A program made the position numbers and the translations under genes. 30,225 nucleotides of DNA, from NCBI GenBank assembly GCA_032718475.1, contig JAUCBJ010000718.1, positions 1-30,225 on the forward strand. Reading direction: 5' to 3'. Under the pieces are notes generated by a model. The model was not told where the DNA came from. It was given only the letters and a program-made list of their open reading frames with translations, and ran no database searches. Source of the DNA: Nemertoderma westbladi. Taxonomy: Eukaryota; Xenacoelomorpha; Nemertodermatida; Nemertodermatidae. Shown here piece by piece: positions 1 to 9,257 of the stretch (position 1 is the stretch's first letter; each line of letters opens with the position of its first letter).

Positions 1-1
1 A

Positions 2-373
2 TATCGACGGCCTTACGAATACCGAGCCCGCGAACGCGAGTTGAAAAGGACCATTAAACCCCGGAAGTTTCTAACTGCCTATGGTCCACCCACGGCCCTC
101 GTTCAGACCACTCGTAAAGGACCCGTAAGAGCGGCTGTCTTGAAACGAGCTCTCAAAGCCGTTAGACCCCTCTCACCTGACGTTGATGTCAATCAACCCG
201 GTACTTCGACTGGCGGATACACCGACCATAATCCTACACCCTCTGATGCAATCATATTGCACCCTTCACCCAGGAGTTATAGCCCTCCTTGTAAAGTGGC
301 TCGCCCCAAAGAGAAAAGGACTCTGGCTAGCTTTAAAAAACTGCGTAAACGCCGTCCGCGCAAGAAAGACTAA
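2..373 (+). CDS. Basic C-terminal fragment of an unrecognised protein (partial at 5' end)
   Basis: The frame is open from the first complete codon of the window to TAA at 371-373 and has no ATG, so it is probably the 3' end of a longer reading frame or an exon. About 123 residues are visible. The composition is very basic and Pro/Arg/Lys-rich, with a Pro/Ser/Thr-rich centre and a lysine/arginine tail ending KKLRKRRPRKKD that looks like a nuclear-localisation or nucleic-acid-binding tail. No AATAAA follows closely. An inverted repeat (TTAGAGTATT at about 377-386 and its complement at about 518-528) lies just downstream. I do not recognise the family. A DNA-binding polypeptide of a mobile element or a host nuclear protein are both possible. 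Chance openness is less likely because of the strong compositional bias, but it is not excluded. Confidence 0.4.
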   Translation, partial: YRRPYEYRARERELKRTIKPRKFLTAYGPPTALVQTTRKGPVRAAVLKRALKAVRPLSPDVDVNQPGTSTGGYTDHNPTPSDAIILHPSPRSYSPPCKVARPKEKRTLASFKKLRKRRPRKKD

Positions 374-1850
374 CTGTTTAGAGTATTTACGTATATTAGA
401 AACTGTGATTTTGTATATTTTATAGACTCAAATCCCATTTTCTGGGAGCGGTGTAAAAGCTTCTGTGGGATATAACTGGCCCTTTTGCTTCGCAATCCAG
501 TTTCCCCCCAGGCGCTGGAATACTCTAAAAGGGTTCTCTAACTGTATATACATTCCCCTCGCCCGCAAAGTAACGTTACAGGTGTTTTAACGGACATAAA
601 AGTCATTCTGCTATATACGTGTTTTAGCGGACATGGTAAGGCAAAAAACCTGCAATGCGACAAATACCTTTCATAGCTTAGCCGTGATGATTCATATTAC
701 GACATCTAACAGCTGGTTGCTGACATGGAAACAGCCATTGGACGCATGGTTCTTTGTTTGGCTTGAGCCAATCAGAGCGATTTTTCCTGTCGACGTGTAG
801 CTTTTCGGTCGATCATAAGGAGAGTGTTCAGTCTTACTGTTTTTTCTTGATACTTTGTGTTATTGCTATCTAGGCCAGGAACTACGGCTCTAGAGTCAAT
901 TCGTTTCAGACTTTAGAAGAAACATTAGTAGGCTTAAATTATAGAGCGTATGACTGTTATCAATACACAGTCCAATTCATATCATAACTTAACAATTCAC
1001 TTATCTTATCATACTTTGTTTGATACTTATCGGTTCAACATACATTATTATACTGCTATTTACTGTTGTGTTTTGGTTGAATATTATTTGGAGAACATAT
1101 ATAAAGAACCCAAATTTCCCAATTTTCTTGATACACTACAGGTTAGAGAGACGGGTTATATATAGCGATTGCGACTTATAGTGTTGTGGTTTGTAGTGAA
1201 TTTAATGCTATTTGATAAGCACTACATTGGTCCGTTGCTGTTTTCTTTATATATGATAAAATTCATTGACGGTCGGCAAATTAGTGTGCAGTATTGTGTG
1301 TTACCGGTAGTGTGCATGATTGCGGTTGATAACTAAGCATTTCCTAAAGAATGCGCCTCATACGTGAATCTTAAGCCTTACCGACTTACCGTTGTGATTA
1401 GTATAAGTCATATCTCTGTCTATCTAGATAGAGCGCCACGTCCTAAAGGAACTGTTAATATTTCCCGAAAGTAAATAATATTAGTCAGAAATTAATTATT
1501 AACGATCAATCGAATAATACAATACAGTAAGCTTCACTGCAATAATAATCTAAGCCCTCAGAATCCAGTCTCCCGGGATTATCCAGCGGGTGAATGGACG
1601 CGCACTAGGCTGGCTTCTGCTAATGTTGTGTTTATTGGTATTAAATCTTTGTCATCTTCTAAAGTATATTTATAAACCAAAAGACATATAAATTTTGGCA
1701 GGTTAAACTGCCAAAGGTCTTCAAAAGCGCGTACAAAGCCAGGTGGTTTATAGGAATATAATCAATGCAGTACTCGTCTTCATTATAAGCCTCTTTGCGT
1801 TCGACCTGTTTTGTATTAAAATATATTTATTAAACGCAGGCTGACGCTCT
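374..1850. other. Non-coding stretch with promoter-like patch
   Basis: No convincing gene is seen; the short open frames have AT-rich, low-complexity translations. It holds a 10-11 bp inverted repeat (about 377-386 / 518-528), a direct repeat GTGTTTTARCGGACAT at 582-597 and 619-634, a CCAAT-rich patch at about 730-780, and an 8 bp stem-loop (TTTGGCAG / CTGCCAAA) at 1694-1715. Confidence 0.5.
730..780. promoter_or_regulatory. Pair of divergent CCAAT boxes
   Basis: An inverted CCAAT (AGCCATTGG, about 733-741) and a forward AGCCAATCAG (about 767-776) lie some 30 bp apart. The second matches the NF-Y consensus well. Paired CCAAT boxes are typical of eukaryotic promoters. No coding exon is recognised on either side, so this is a tentative call. 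Confidence 0.25.
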
Positions 1851-2207
1851 TTATAAATAATAATACCTAGGGATGCCAGCTTCCAGACTTTCAATCTTTA
1901 CTGCCGCGCAAACCCCGCAGAGGAAGTTTTGGTTTGAGAGATCAAGCCCATCGGCAATTGGTGTTTCAATTTCGGTCCAGGAACTCTGACAATGGGAGCA
2001 TTCAATCTTAGCTGTGGTCCATTCCCGTGGTTTCGGCTTCCTTTTCTTCGTCCCAATGACTGATTCTTCTGAAGACGTTCGATTCGCTTTCAGTTTATTG
2101 TTGGCGTTTGTGTTTTGAAGTTGTATTCGAGTGGACAGTCGCGCCGGTTTCGAGGTAACCATACCGACCTGTGATAAGCGTTGGTTTTGTTGAGTGCCGG
2201 TATTCAT
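1851..2207 (-). CDS. Small CxxC...CxxC zinc-ribbon-like protein, unrecognised
   Basis: 118 residues from ATG at 2207-2205 to a stop at 1851. Residues 1-50 are polar and Ser/Asn/Gln-rich. Residues 53-61 (KKRKPKPRE) form a basic cluster. The C-terminal half has Cys70-x2-Cys73 and Cys97-x2-Cys100 separated by 23 residues, a spacing compatible with a treble-clef or zinc-ribbon metal site. A Trp lies between the pairs and an Ala/Glu-rich helix (AAVKIESLEA) follows. It may be a complete small protein, the first exon of a longer gene, or the zinc-finger N terminus of a retroelement ORF1. I cannot name a family. Confidence 0.4.
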   Translation of the reverse strand: MNTGTQQNQRLSQVGMVTSKPARLSTRIQLQNTNANNKLKANRTSSEESVIGTKKRKPKPREWTTAKIECSHCQSSWTEIETPIADGLDLSNQNFLCGVCAAVKIESLEAGIPRYYYL

Positions 2208-2868
2208 CTTCTCTCACCTCTTCAATGTCAGATGTTGCAAATACTGATAACACGAATAACGGTATATATTTCAATACTTGTCAATAGTAATATATATAAT
2301 TTAGATAACTATTTTATATCTGTACTGTTGAGCAAACTCTACATAAATTCCAACCTGTGTATCGCCGGTAGTGCTGTTGCTGTGCAAGTGTTGACGTGCT
2401 AGTTGCCACCGGTCAGCCGGTACCGGTAGTAGGGTGGTACCTACGGTGCGCACTACAACGGCAGTACAGCAATACGGTGTACCGTGCCAATGACTGAATG
2501 ATTAGCGGTAACTATCTAAACTATTACTGTATTACTGTATTATATTATTATTACCGGTGCCGGTACTGGGCTAATTAGGCCTAAACTATAATCACCGCAT
2601 GGGTTGGCGGGGCCATGTTTAATTAGATTACATGATATGGCATGTCTGCAGTGTATGGTACCGGCTGACCAGTATTGCAGTATCGACTGATTGCAGGATT
2701 CTCGATTCAGGGAATGAGTACAGCCTGACAGTACCGGTACACATGGTACATGCAGAATTGCAAAATTTGTCAGAAACCCAGCTGATATATCCTACAGTAA
2801 TAATAATTTAACGCATTTTAAATTTGGATAAATAAATTTATTATAACTGCAATAACAGTTACACTGAT
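2208..2868. other. Non-coding, rich in ACCGGTA-type short palindromes
   Basis: No gene is seen. CCGGTA/TACCGG words recur densely from about 2365 to 2740, and one TAGGCCTA lies at 2576-2583. The rest is AT-rich. Confidence 0.5.
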
Positions 2869-3096
2869 GCTGCACGAAGGCCCCACGCAAATTCTACTTG
2901 GAAAATTTTCAAACTTTTGCCAAACAACATGTGTACCAAGTTTGGATAGATTTCATCAAGGATTGGCCGAGTTATTAACGTTTAAAATAAAATACTGAAA
3001 AAAAACGCGACAGAACGACAGAACGACAGGTTGATTAATGGTACCACTACGCTAAGGCTCACTCACTTCGTGGCTCGCCCCACAACCAGGTTTGTA
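2869..3096. mobile_element. MITE-like repeat, family GGGCGAGCCACG (copy A)
   Basis: The right end reads CACTTCGTGGCTCGCCCCAC (to about 3092). The body matches copy B (10437-10752, opposite orientation) and copy C (20662-21597): a conserved ACCAAGTTTGG core, then TTTCATC, CGAGTTATTA and a CGACAG-rich segment. The left end carries GCACGAAGGCCCCACGC, a sequence also found at the outer edge of copy B. There is no coding capacity. Ends and target duplication are not precisely defined. Confidence 0.7.
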
Positions 3097-3654
3097 AATC
3101 ACGCTGGGCAGCCAAGCCCAAAGCCAGAATATCGTTGCTAAGGCAACGTCCTATCAGAGCTTCAAGGTGCAGGTAGGTTACTAGCAGTGTAAGTAATGGA
3201 GCTGACTGCTCACCGTATATTGACAAATATTGGGTTCACTGAAACGTTCATTCCAACATTGCATAATACTACAAATATTATACTGACTTATTGTTTGGTA
3301 ATATTTTCACCAAGGGAGAAATATTTGGATAGCATTCTAAAAAATTTTTTTTTCATTATATTATACTTTGGTGTACATAAGCTTCTGTACTTTTTTCTTT
3401 CATCTTTAACTTAATTACAGAATTATTCTTATTTCAGTATTTCCGAAGCCTTTCGGTTTTTTTTTCTCTCCTTAGGAGTTACATATTATTGAGATTTAGT
3501 CGCGAAATATAACATACATTGTTCTTGTATATAACATACTGTATGGTATATATGTAGTCATACATATACCGAAACTCACGTTAATAATAATGCAATTATT
3601 TTGGCAACGGCTTTACTGCTGTTATATCTTTAAAATTACGCATCTATCTGTTTA
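3097..3654. other. Non-coding AT-rich stretch
   Basis: No gene or named element is seen. The open frame at about 3196-3414 translates into hydrophobic AT-driven sequence and looks fortuitous. Confidence 0.5.
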
Positions 3655-4632
3655 TCCGAATCCCTTAAGGCAGTAAGGGGAAGACAGCCTATGGGCTCAG
3701 GCGGATGTCCGGATCCCTTCACGGGAGGACAGCCTATATCTACAGGCGGATGTCCGGATCCCTTTACTGGAGGACAGCCTAATATACAGGCGGATGTCCG
3801 GATCCCTTTACGGGAGGACAGCCTAATATCTACAGGTGGATGTCCGGATCCCTTCACGGGAGGACAGCCTAATATCTACAGGTGGATGTCCGGATCCCTT
3901 TACGGGAGGACAGCCTAATATCTACAGGTGGATGTCCGGATCCCTTTACGGGAGGACAGCCTAATATACAGGCGGATGTCCGGATCCCTTTACGGGAGGA
4001 CAGCCTAATATCTACAGGCGGGTGTCCGGATCCCTTTACGGGAGGACAGCCTAATATCTACAGGCGGATGTCCGGATCCCTTCACGGGAGGACAGCCTAA
4101 TATCTACAGGCGGATGTCCGGATCCCTTCACAGGAGGACAGCCTAATATCTACAGGCGGATGTCCGGATCCCTTTACGGGAGGACAGCCTAATATACAGG
4201 CGGATGTCCGGATCCCTTTACGGGAGGACAGCCTAATATCTACAGGCGGGTGTTCGGATCCCTTTACGGGAGGACAGCCTAATATACAGGCGGATGTCCG
4301 GATCCCTTTACGGGAGGACAGCCTAATATCTATAGGTGGATAATGTCCAGATCTCTTTACGGGAGGACAGCCTAATACTGTAATATCTATAGGTGGATGT
4401 CCGGATCCCTTTATGGAAGGACAGCCTGATATCTACAGGCGGGTGTCCGGATCCCTTTACGGGAGGACAGCCTAATATCTATAGGTGGACAATGTCCGGA
4501 TCCCTTTACGGGAGGACAGCTTAATATCTATAGGTGGATGTCCGGATCCTTTCATGGGAGGACAGCTTTCAGGCTGATGTCCGGATCCCTTTATGGGAGG
4601 ACAGACTACAGGCGGATTTCCGGATCCCTTTA
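3655..4632. repeat. 44-46 bp minisatellite, about 21 units
   Basis: A tandem array whose unit carries GATGTCCGGATCCCTTTACG followed by GGAGGACAGCCTAATAT. Most units are 46 bp (ending TCTACAGG). A subclass is 2 bp shorter (TATACAGG) and is interspersed. Units at the right edge (after about 4320) are the most diverged, with insertions such as TGGATAATG. Nearly every unit contains a BamHI site (GGATCC). Because 46 is not a multiple of 3, the apparent Gly/Pro-rich peptides in several frames are by-products of the repeat. Confidence 0.95.
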
Positions 4633-4918
4633 TTCAATGAGAGCCTATTATATAACATGCTCTTAGTACAAGGGCAGCGTGTTGTCAGAAGCTAGGTATT
4701 ATATCTATTTATTTTTTTTCCCTTTCTTATGGATCATAATGTTATGCTGACTCGTTGGTTAGATATAACTAGCTGAGTACGGTATAATCGCTATAATTTA
4801 TTCATCAACGAACAATATAACTGCAGAATAAAGCTCATGACACTGTTCTTTGATCTCAGCAAATACTTTGAGATAAACACAGATATCTTAAACAGAGCTC
4901 CGATCATGACAACCTTAG
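4633..4918. other. Non-coding gap between minisatellite and retroelement ORF
   Basis: AT-rich. No clear element terminus or upstream gag-like frame was found here. Confidence 0.4.
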
Positions 4919-6736
4919 ACACAGCACAAAGGTTATATCCTTAGTGGTGAATTCTTAACCCTCTCAACACCGTCAACATTACCCGCAGCTACATTGCAGG
5001 AATTCCTAGATTTACCGATTCATTCAGTAGAATATATGATAAACAAAGAACCAACAACCCCGATTCACATAGAAAATTTAAGGAAGGATTTGCAATATTA
5101 CCCTGATCAACAATTTGTGGCAGAATTGCTCACACAGTTAACCAATGGTGTCAACATAGGTTACAATGGTCCCAGAGATAAATTTATATTCCGTGAAAAT
5201 AATAAGTCCGCACTTGATAATGCACTACAAGTAGACGAGTTACTGACCAAAGAAATTAAATCTGGCTTCATCGAAGGCCCCTTCATCAATGTACCCAAGA
5301 TAACAACATCATCTTCCCTTATTGTTGTAAACCCACTATCATTGAGTGCCATCAAAAACAAAAAGCCAAGGCTCTGTGTTGACTGCTCACACAATCTTAA
5401 AGGGACATTAAATAGCTTTATTTCTGATGAAGATTCCGCTGTGACATATACAACGATAGATGATATCGTGGATAGTGTCATGTCCTGTGGAAATCATGCT
5501 CTAATCGGAAAATTAGATGTCAAAGATGCTTTCAAAATCATCCCAATCTCAAAGAAGGATTGGTGTCTCCTGGGAATTAAATGGCGAAATATGTTTTTTG
5601 TATGCATCAGATTAGTATTCGGATTAAGATCAGCAAGTCGCATATTTCAAAATTATAGTACTCTAATAAAAGACACAATTATTAACAAATTATCAATCCT
5701 TCCATGTCCTCCTAGCCAAAATCTCGAACTCGAAATAGACACAACAACATTGCTATCAGATATCACTAAGATTGATCACTTACTAGATGACTTTATTATA
5801 ACAACTGTTAATATTCCAGAATTGGCCACATACACTTTCAATTTGATAATTGACATTTTCATACACTATCACATTCCTCTAAATACCCAGAAAACTTTCC
5901 CCCCCGAACACCGGCAGACAGTATTCGGGATTGGAATAAACACCATTTCAATGAAGTTCTTTGTGCCAAATGACAAGCAAGGTACAGCCCTAGCAGAAAT
6001 TCACCGATTTCAAAACATGGCATCAGGAACTATGATAAATAAACGTGTGCTTCAGAGCCTTATTGGGCTACTATCATTCATCTCTAAAGCAGTATGTGCT
6101 AGTCGCACATTTCTTCATCGCCTCATTAATGCAATATCAGTGTCCAAGCATCAAAAGATGATCTGCATTCCAGGTAAGTTGCACCTCGACCTGGAATATT
6201 GGATATTTGCATTACACACATTACATAACTATCAAGCACCTTTACAAAACCCAACCATGCTGACTCCTAGCCAACACACCCTGTCAACAGATGCATCTGG
6301 GTTTGGTTTGGGAGGTACTTGTAATGAAGACTGGTTCTCAGTATGGCTACCAGAACAGATGACTAACAATCAATTATCAATAGCAGCAAAAGAGTCAGCG
6401 GCTATACTACTCGCAGTTAAAGTATATGGGCGATCTTTTGGTGGTTCAAGGCTACTAATTTATAGTGACAGTGAGACCAGCATACATGCATTTGCAAAGG
6501 GAACTTCCAATAAGCCAGTGCAGATGACACTGATTCGCCTACTTCTCCACACTTGCACAGAATACGGAATAATGGTATTCTGCCAGCACATCCCAGGACA
6601 TGACAACATTGGTCCAGATCTCTTGAGCCGTCTCAGGATCAGCAAATTCAAAGCTTTGTTTCCAAAAATGAATGGAGACCCAACTGTTCTTGACCAATGG
6701 TTCGAAATCAAACAAGCCATTTTCAATCCAGTATAA
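4919..6736 (+). CDS. Reverse transcriptase / RNase H of a DIRS/Ngaro-type retrotransposon
   Basis: The frame is open from 4919 (after TAG at 4916-4918) to TAA at 6734-6736. The first ATG is at 5036, and 580 residues are counted here from the TTG at 4994. The RT domain shows motif A KLDVKDAF (Asp175), motif B LVFGLRSASRIFQ (208-220) and motif C HLLDDF (Asp265-Asp266; this family more often has YLDDF or IDDF). The RNase H domain shows STDASG (Asp433), Glu467, SDSE (Asp491) and HIPGHDN with Asp542. Domain order and the spacing from RT directly into RNase H are those of tyrosine-recombinase retroelements. These elements use the RT to copy RNA and a separate tyrosine recombinase to integrate circular cDNA. 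No protease, integrase or tyrosine recombinase frame is seen nearby. AATAAA at 6738-6743 almost abuts the stop. The ORF is unbroken, suggesting a young or maintained copy. Confidence 0.9.
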   Translation, partial: TQHKGYILSGEFLTLSTPSTLPAATLQEFLDLPIHSVEYMINKEPTTPIHIENLRKDLQYYPDQQFVAELLTQLTNGVNIGYNGPRDKFIFRENNKSALDNALQVDELLTKEIKSGFIEGPFINVPKITTSSSLIVVNPLSLSAIKNKKPRLCVDCSHNLKGTLNSFISDEDSAVTYTTIDDIVDSVMSCGNHALIGKLDVKDAFKIIPISKKDWCLLGIKWRNMFFVCIRLVFGLRSASRIFQNYSTLIKDTIINKLSILPCPPSQNLELEIDTTTLLSDITKIDHLLDDFIITTVNIPELATYTFNLIIDIFIHYHIPLNTQKTFPPEHRQTVFGIGINTISMKFFVPNDKQGTALAEIHRFQNMASGTMINKRVLQSLIGLLSFISKAVCASRTFLHRLINAISVSKHQKMICIPGKLHLDLEYWIFALHTLHNYQAPLQNPTMLTPSQHTLSTDASGFGLGGTCNEDWFSVWLPEQMTNNQLSIAAKESAAILLAVKVYGRSFGGSRLLIYSDSETSIHAFAKGTSNKPVQMTLIRLLLHTCTEYGIMVFCQHIPGHDNIGPDLLSRLRISKFKALFPKMNGDPTVLDQWFEIKQAIFNPV

Positions 6737-6737
6737 A

Positions 6738-6743
6738 AATAAA
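6738..6743 (+). terminator. Polyadenylation signal AATAAA of the RT/RNase H ORF
   Basis: A canonical hexamer 1 bp after the stop codon. Confidence 0.5.
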
Positions 6744-6985
6744 CATAGACAATGCTACAATCAACAATGTCCACAAGTAAGAAAATGTATTTTATTTATT
6801 TTATATAATTTTTTTTTTCTTTCATACGTTATACCAAATGAATACTATAGCTATCCCAAGGTGATCATCGTTTCACAGTCAACAATATATCTTAACATTT
6901 AGCGGTATCATGGTTCGTTCATGGTAAAATATCATGCATAGATAAGTAAATCTGTTTTCAATAAGTATATAAAATCTACAACATC

Positions 6986-7474
6986 ATGTCAGTTCCAGAG
7001 ATAAATTATACAATTGGCACTGTTGCATATAGAGGCGAAAGCAACTCATGGTTGAGATTACAACTGTCAACCGAGGGTCCCATCTGGGAGGGCACAGAAG
7101 CCCCAAGTAGTGCATCACAATATCTGGTGTTGCATCATGGTGAGCAGGTAACATTCTCTGGTGTAGTATACAAATTAAATAAAGCCATCAATAAGGATTG
7201 TATTCTTTTTATTCCGGTCAGAGCAACATCCCCTGAGCCACACATACAACCTGAGACAGCCCAAGAACATGAAATTACATTCATGGTGAAGTTTGTAGGA
7301 GTTTTGTTGAGGGCTCAACAAAATTATTCTATGGATGGGATAACACAATCGAAAGGAAACAAACGCCAAGAAACACGATCGGACAAGGAAGTGCCTGGGG
7401 TATTGTCATCAACACGACCACTTGAAAGGGACACGGTGGATCAACTTCGCTTGTTTTATCCCTCTTCAGAATAG
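6986..7474 (+). CDS. Unrecognised 162-residue ORF
   Basis: ATG at 6986-6988 is preceded by a TATA-like TATATAAAA at about 6966-6974. Codons look protein-like, with no low-complexity translation. Residues 5-110 alternate hydrophobic positions in a beta-strand pattern (TIGTVAYRG, YLVLHHGEQVTFSGVVYKL, EITFMVKFVGVLLRAQ), suggesting a small beta-rich fold. The C-terminal 50 residues are polar and probably disordered. There is no signal peptide, membrane segment or cysteine motif. It lies 250 bp downstream of the RT/RNase H ORF on the same strand, where a Ngaro-like element would be expected to carry its tyrosine recombinase, but no recombinase motifs are visible. It could be an accessory gene of that element or unrelated. 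Function unknown. Confidence 0.4.
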   Translation: MSVPEINYTIGTVAYRGESNSWLRLQLSTEGPIWEGTEAPSSASQYLVLHHGEQVTFSGVVYKLNKAINKDCILFIPVRATSPEPHIQPETAQEHEITFMVKFVGVLLRAQQNYSMDGITQSKGNKRQETRSDKEVPGVLSSTRPLERDTVDQLRLFYPSSE

Positions 7475-7766
7475 CAAACAGGATTACCTAACTAGGCTAG
7501 ACTTCCCCAAACACGAACGCGAGCAATTCGACAGACAATGGTGCATAACGACAACGTTTGCATTATATCACTATATATATGTATTTCCACAGGAGATCGC
7601 TGTAAACTCTATATACGAGTAAATACGCTATTAGTTCAATTCAATTTTCCCTCTTTCTACTGTCACTATACACTGTTATCCTGTTACAACACAAAATAGT
7701 TTCACGGTGTTATGAACCATCTTAACCATGCGTGCGCCGACTAATGCGATTTGCACCGACTCAAAT
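7475..7766. other. Non-coding gap
   Basis: No gene or repeat is recognised between the 162-residue ORF and the G/C hairpin. Confidence 0.4.
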
Positions 7767-7821
7767 ATGGTCTGGGGGGGGGGGTGACCCACCCCTCCCC
7801 CCCCCCCCCCCCCCAGACCAT
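7767..7821. repeat. G-run/C-run hairpin (ATGGTCT-Gn ... Cn-AGACCAT)
   Basis: ATGGTCT followed by 11 G, a short GTGACCCACCCCT-like centre, then about 18 C followed by AGACCAT: a palindrome flanked by identical 7 bp arms. Either strand could form a very stable stem, and the runs are also G-quadruplex/i-motif prone. Run lengths may be assembly-uncertain. Confidence 0.85.
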
Positions 7822-7899
7822 GAAACCGCCCCTGTGGAACGTATAGGAAGATACGTCAAACAATGCATTTCGGTATAGTCCAACATAATTGAATAACTT

Positions 7900-9257
7900 C
7901 CTTACAAAAGTAGTATAAATTAAAATTAAATAAATACTACTTACTACTAGGTCGAGCGAACTCGGACAGTGGAAATGAGATCCAGGCTTCCCGATTCTCC
8001 ATAGTTGTCGCAATTTCGTTTCTCCTAAGTTCAGTATCCCTTTCAAGTTGATCTATATATGTTATGGCCGGTCGTCCACGACTACGCTTTCCATGAGTTG
8101 GTTGCCAGAAAAGTAGATCTGGTATGACCTCGTCTTTACTTCGCCAGCAGTTCCCACTGAATCTTAATCTGCGTTCACGGAGGGTGGTTGATATAGGTGG
8201 TATTGTACCATAAAGCTCGGCGTTTGTCATGTGTTGTCTCCAGCTGATGTTTAGGGCTGCCCTTAAGTAGTCTTGTGTAGCAACCATCAATTCGTTGTTC
8301 AAGTGATTTAGTCAGTGTCCAGGTCTCACCCCCATATAAAAATACACTTTCCACTGTGGCTCGAAAGAACTTAGTCTTCAGGTGCCTGGAGAGATCTGAT
8401 TTCCAGATGGTATCCATTTTTGATAGAGCTACCCAAGCCTTTGCTTTCCTAACTTCTATGTCCTTTTTGCTACTCTCTATCCATGATCCAAGGTACTGGA
8501 AGTCATCGACCTTCCTTAGTTGATTATTATCAATGGTTGTCAAGTTTCCATCAACATTAAAGGTCATGAATTCGGTCTTTGTAGCATTTATATGCAATCC
8601 AACCTCCTTAGCAGCCCTCTCCACTTTATTTAGTAGAAGCTGTGCATCTGCTAGGGTATTAGAGAGCAGGGCGATGTCATCCGCAAAGTCGGTGTCTGTG
8701 ACTGTAGTTGCCGGATATCTACTACTTCTGCGTTCTTGAAGTGTGAATCCCAGGTCTTCACCCTTTGTGGCCGTCCTCATAGCATAATCCAGCACAATTA
8801 CAAATAGTAATGGTGCTAATGTGTCACCTTGCAGTACCCCAGCCAGGATTGAGAAAAACTCAGTTTCACCATCTGGTGAGAGTACCTGCGCTTCTGTGTC
8901 ACAATATAACAATCCAATGCCAGCAACAATTACTTCTGGTATTCCATAAGCTCTTAGGATTTCAAGCATTTTACCTCTATGGATGGAGTCGAATGCCTTC
9001 TTAAAGTCCACAAAAGTCATGACAGCGGGGAGATTCTTTGACTTAATTCCTTCAATCAGTCTCCGTAGTGCAAGTATCTGAGCTATTGTTGATCTACTTG
9101 GTCGAAATCCGTTTTGGCTCTTACGCAGTAGTTTCTCTATGTGAGGCCTAATCCTATATAGAATCATTTTATTGTATATTTTGGCAGCTACCACAAGCAG
9201 ACAGATCCCACGATAGTTTGTTGGTATGCCGAGGTCTCCTTTCTTGGGGAGAGGCTT
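7900..9257 (-). mobile_element. LINE (non-LTR retrotransposon) fragment
   Basis: Extent of the element carrying the broken RT. The 3' end on the minus strand is a TAG/TAGTA-rich tail near 7925-7945. The 5' break is at about 9257, where coding homology gives way to AT- and GGAAA-repeat sequence. No target duplication was identified. Confidence 0.75.
7937..9257 (-). pseudogene. 5'-truncated, frameshifted non-LTR retrotransposon reverse transcriptase
   Basis: On the minus strand, homology begins at about 9257 with PLPKKGD and NYRGI, then RT motifs in order: NGFRPSRST, motif A VDFKKAFDS, motif B GVLQGDTLAPLLF and catalytic FADDIALL. The typical 3' part follows: QYLGSWIESS, LYGGETWTL and the terminal LLFWQPTHGKRSRGRP. 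The frame is broken once: a single extra base in the CCC (plus-strand) run at 8260-8262 moves the C-terminal part into another frame, which then stays open to TAG at 7939-7937. The N-terminal endonuclease and ORF1 are absent, as expected from incomplete reverse transcription. It is a LINE of the jockey/CR1/L2/RTE superfamily; the clade is not determined. A similar C-terminal fragment lies at 13974-14100. Confidence 0.92.

Noticed and set aside
950-1165. 71-codon ORF
   Set aside because: Tyr/Ile/His-rich translation typical of AT-rich non-coding DNA.
3636-4100. Gly/Pro-rich repeat peptides on both strands of the minisatellite
   Set aside because: Open frames arise from a repeat lacking stops; the unit length is not a multiple of three, so no frame persists.
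3655-4632. CRISPR-like regular repeats
   Set aside because: Units are contiguous with no unique spacers and lie in eukaryotic DNA; this is a minisatellite.
6737-7940. Tyrosine recombinase gene downstream of the RT/RNase H ORF
   Set aside because: Looked for an R...HxxR...Y pattern in the open frames; none found. The 162-residue ORF has no such motif.
7741-8046. 101-codon minus-strand ORF with Gly/Pro-rich end
   Set aside because: It reads the G/C homopolymer hairpin and an out-of-frame part of the LINE.
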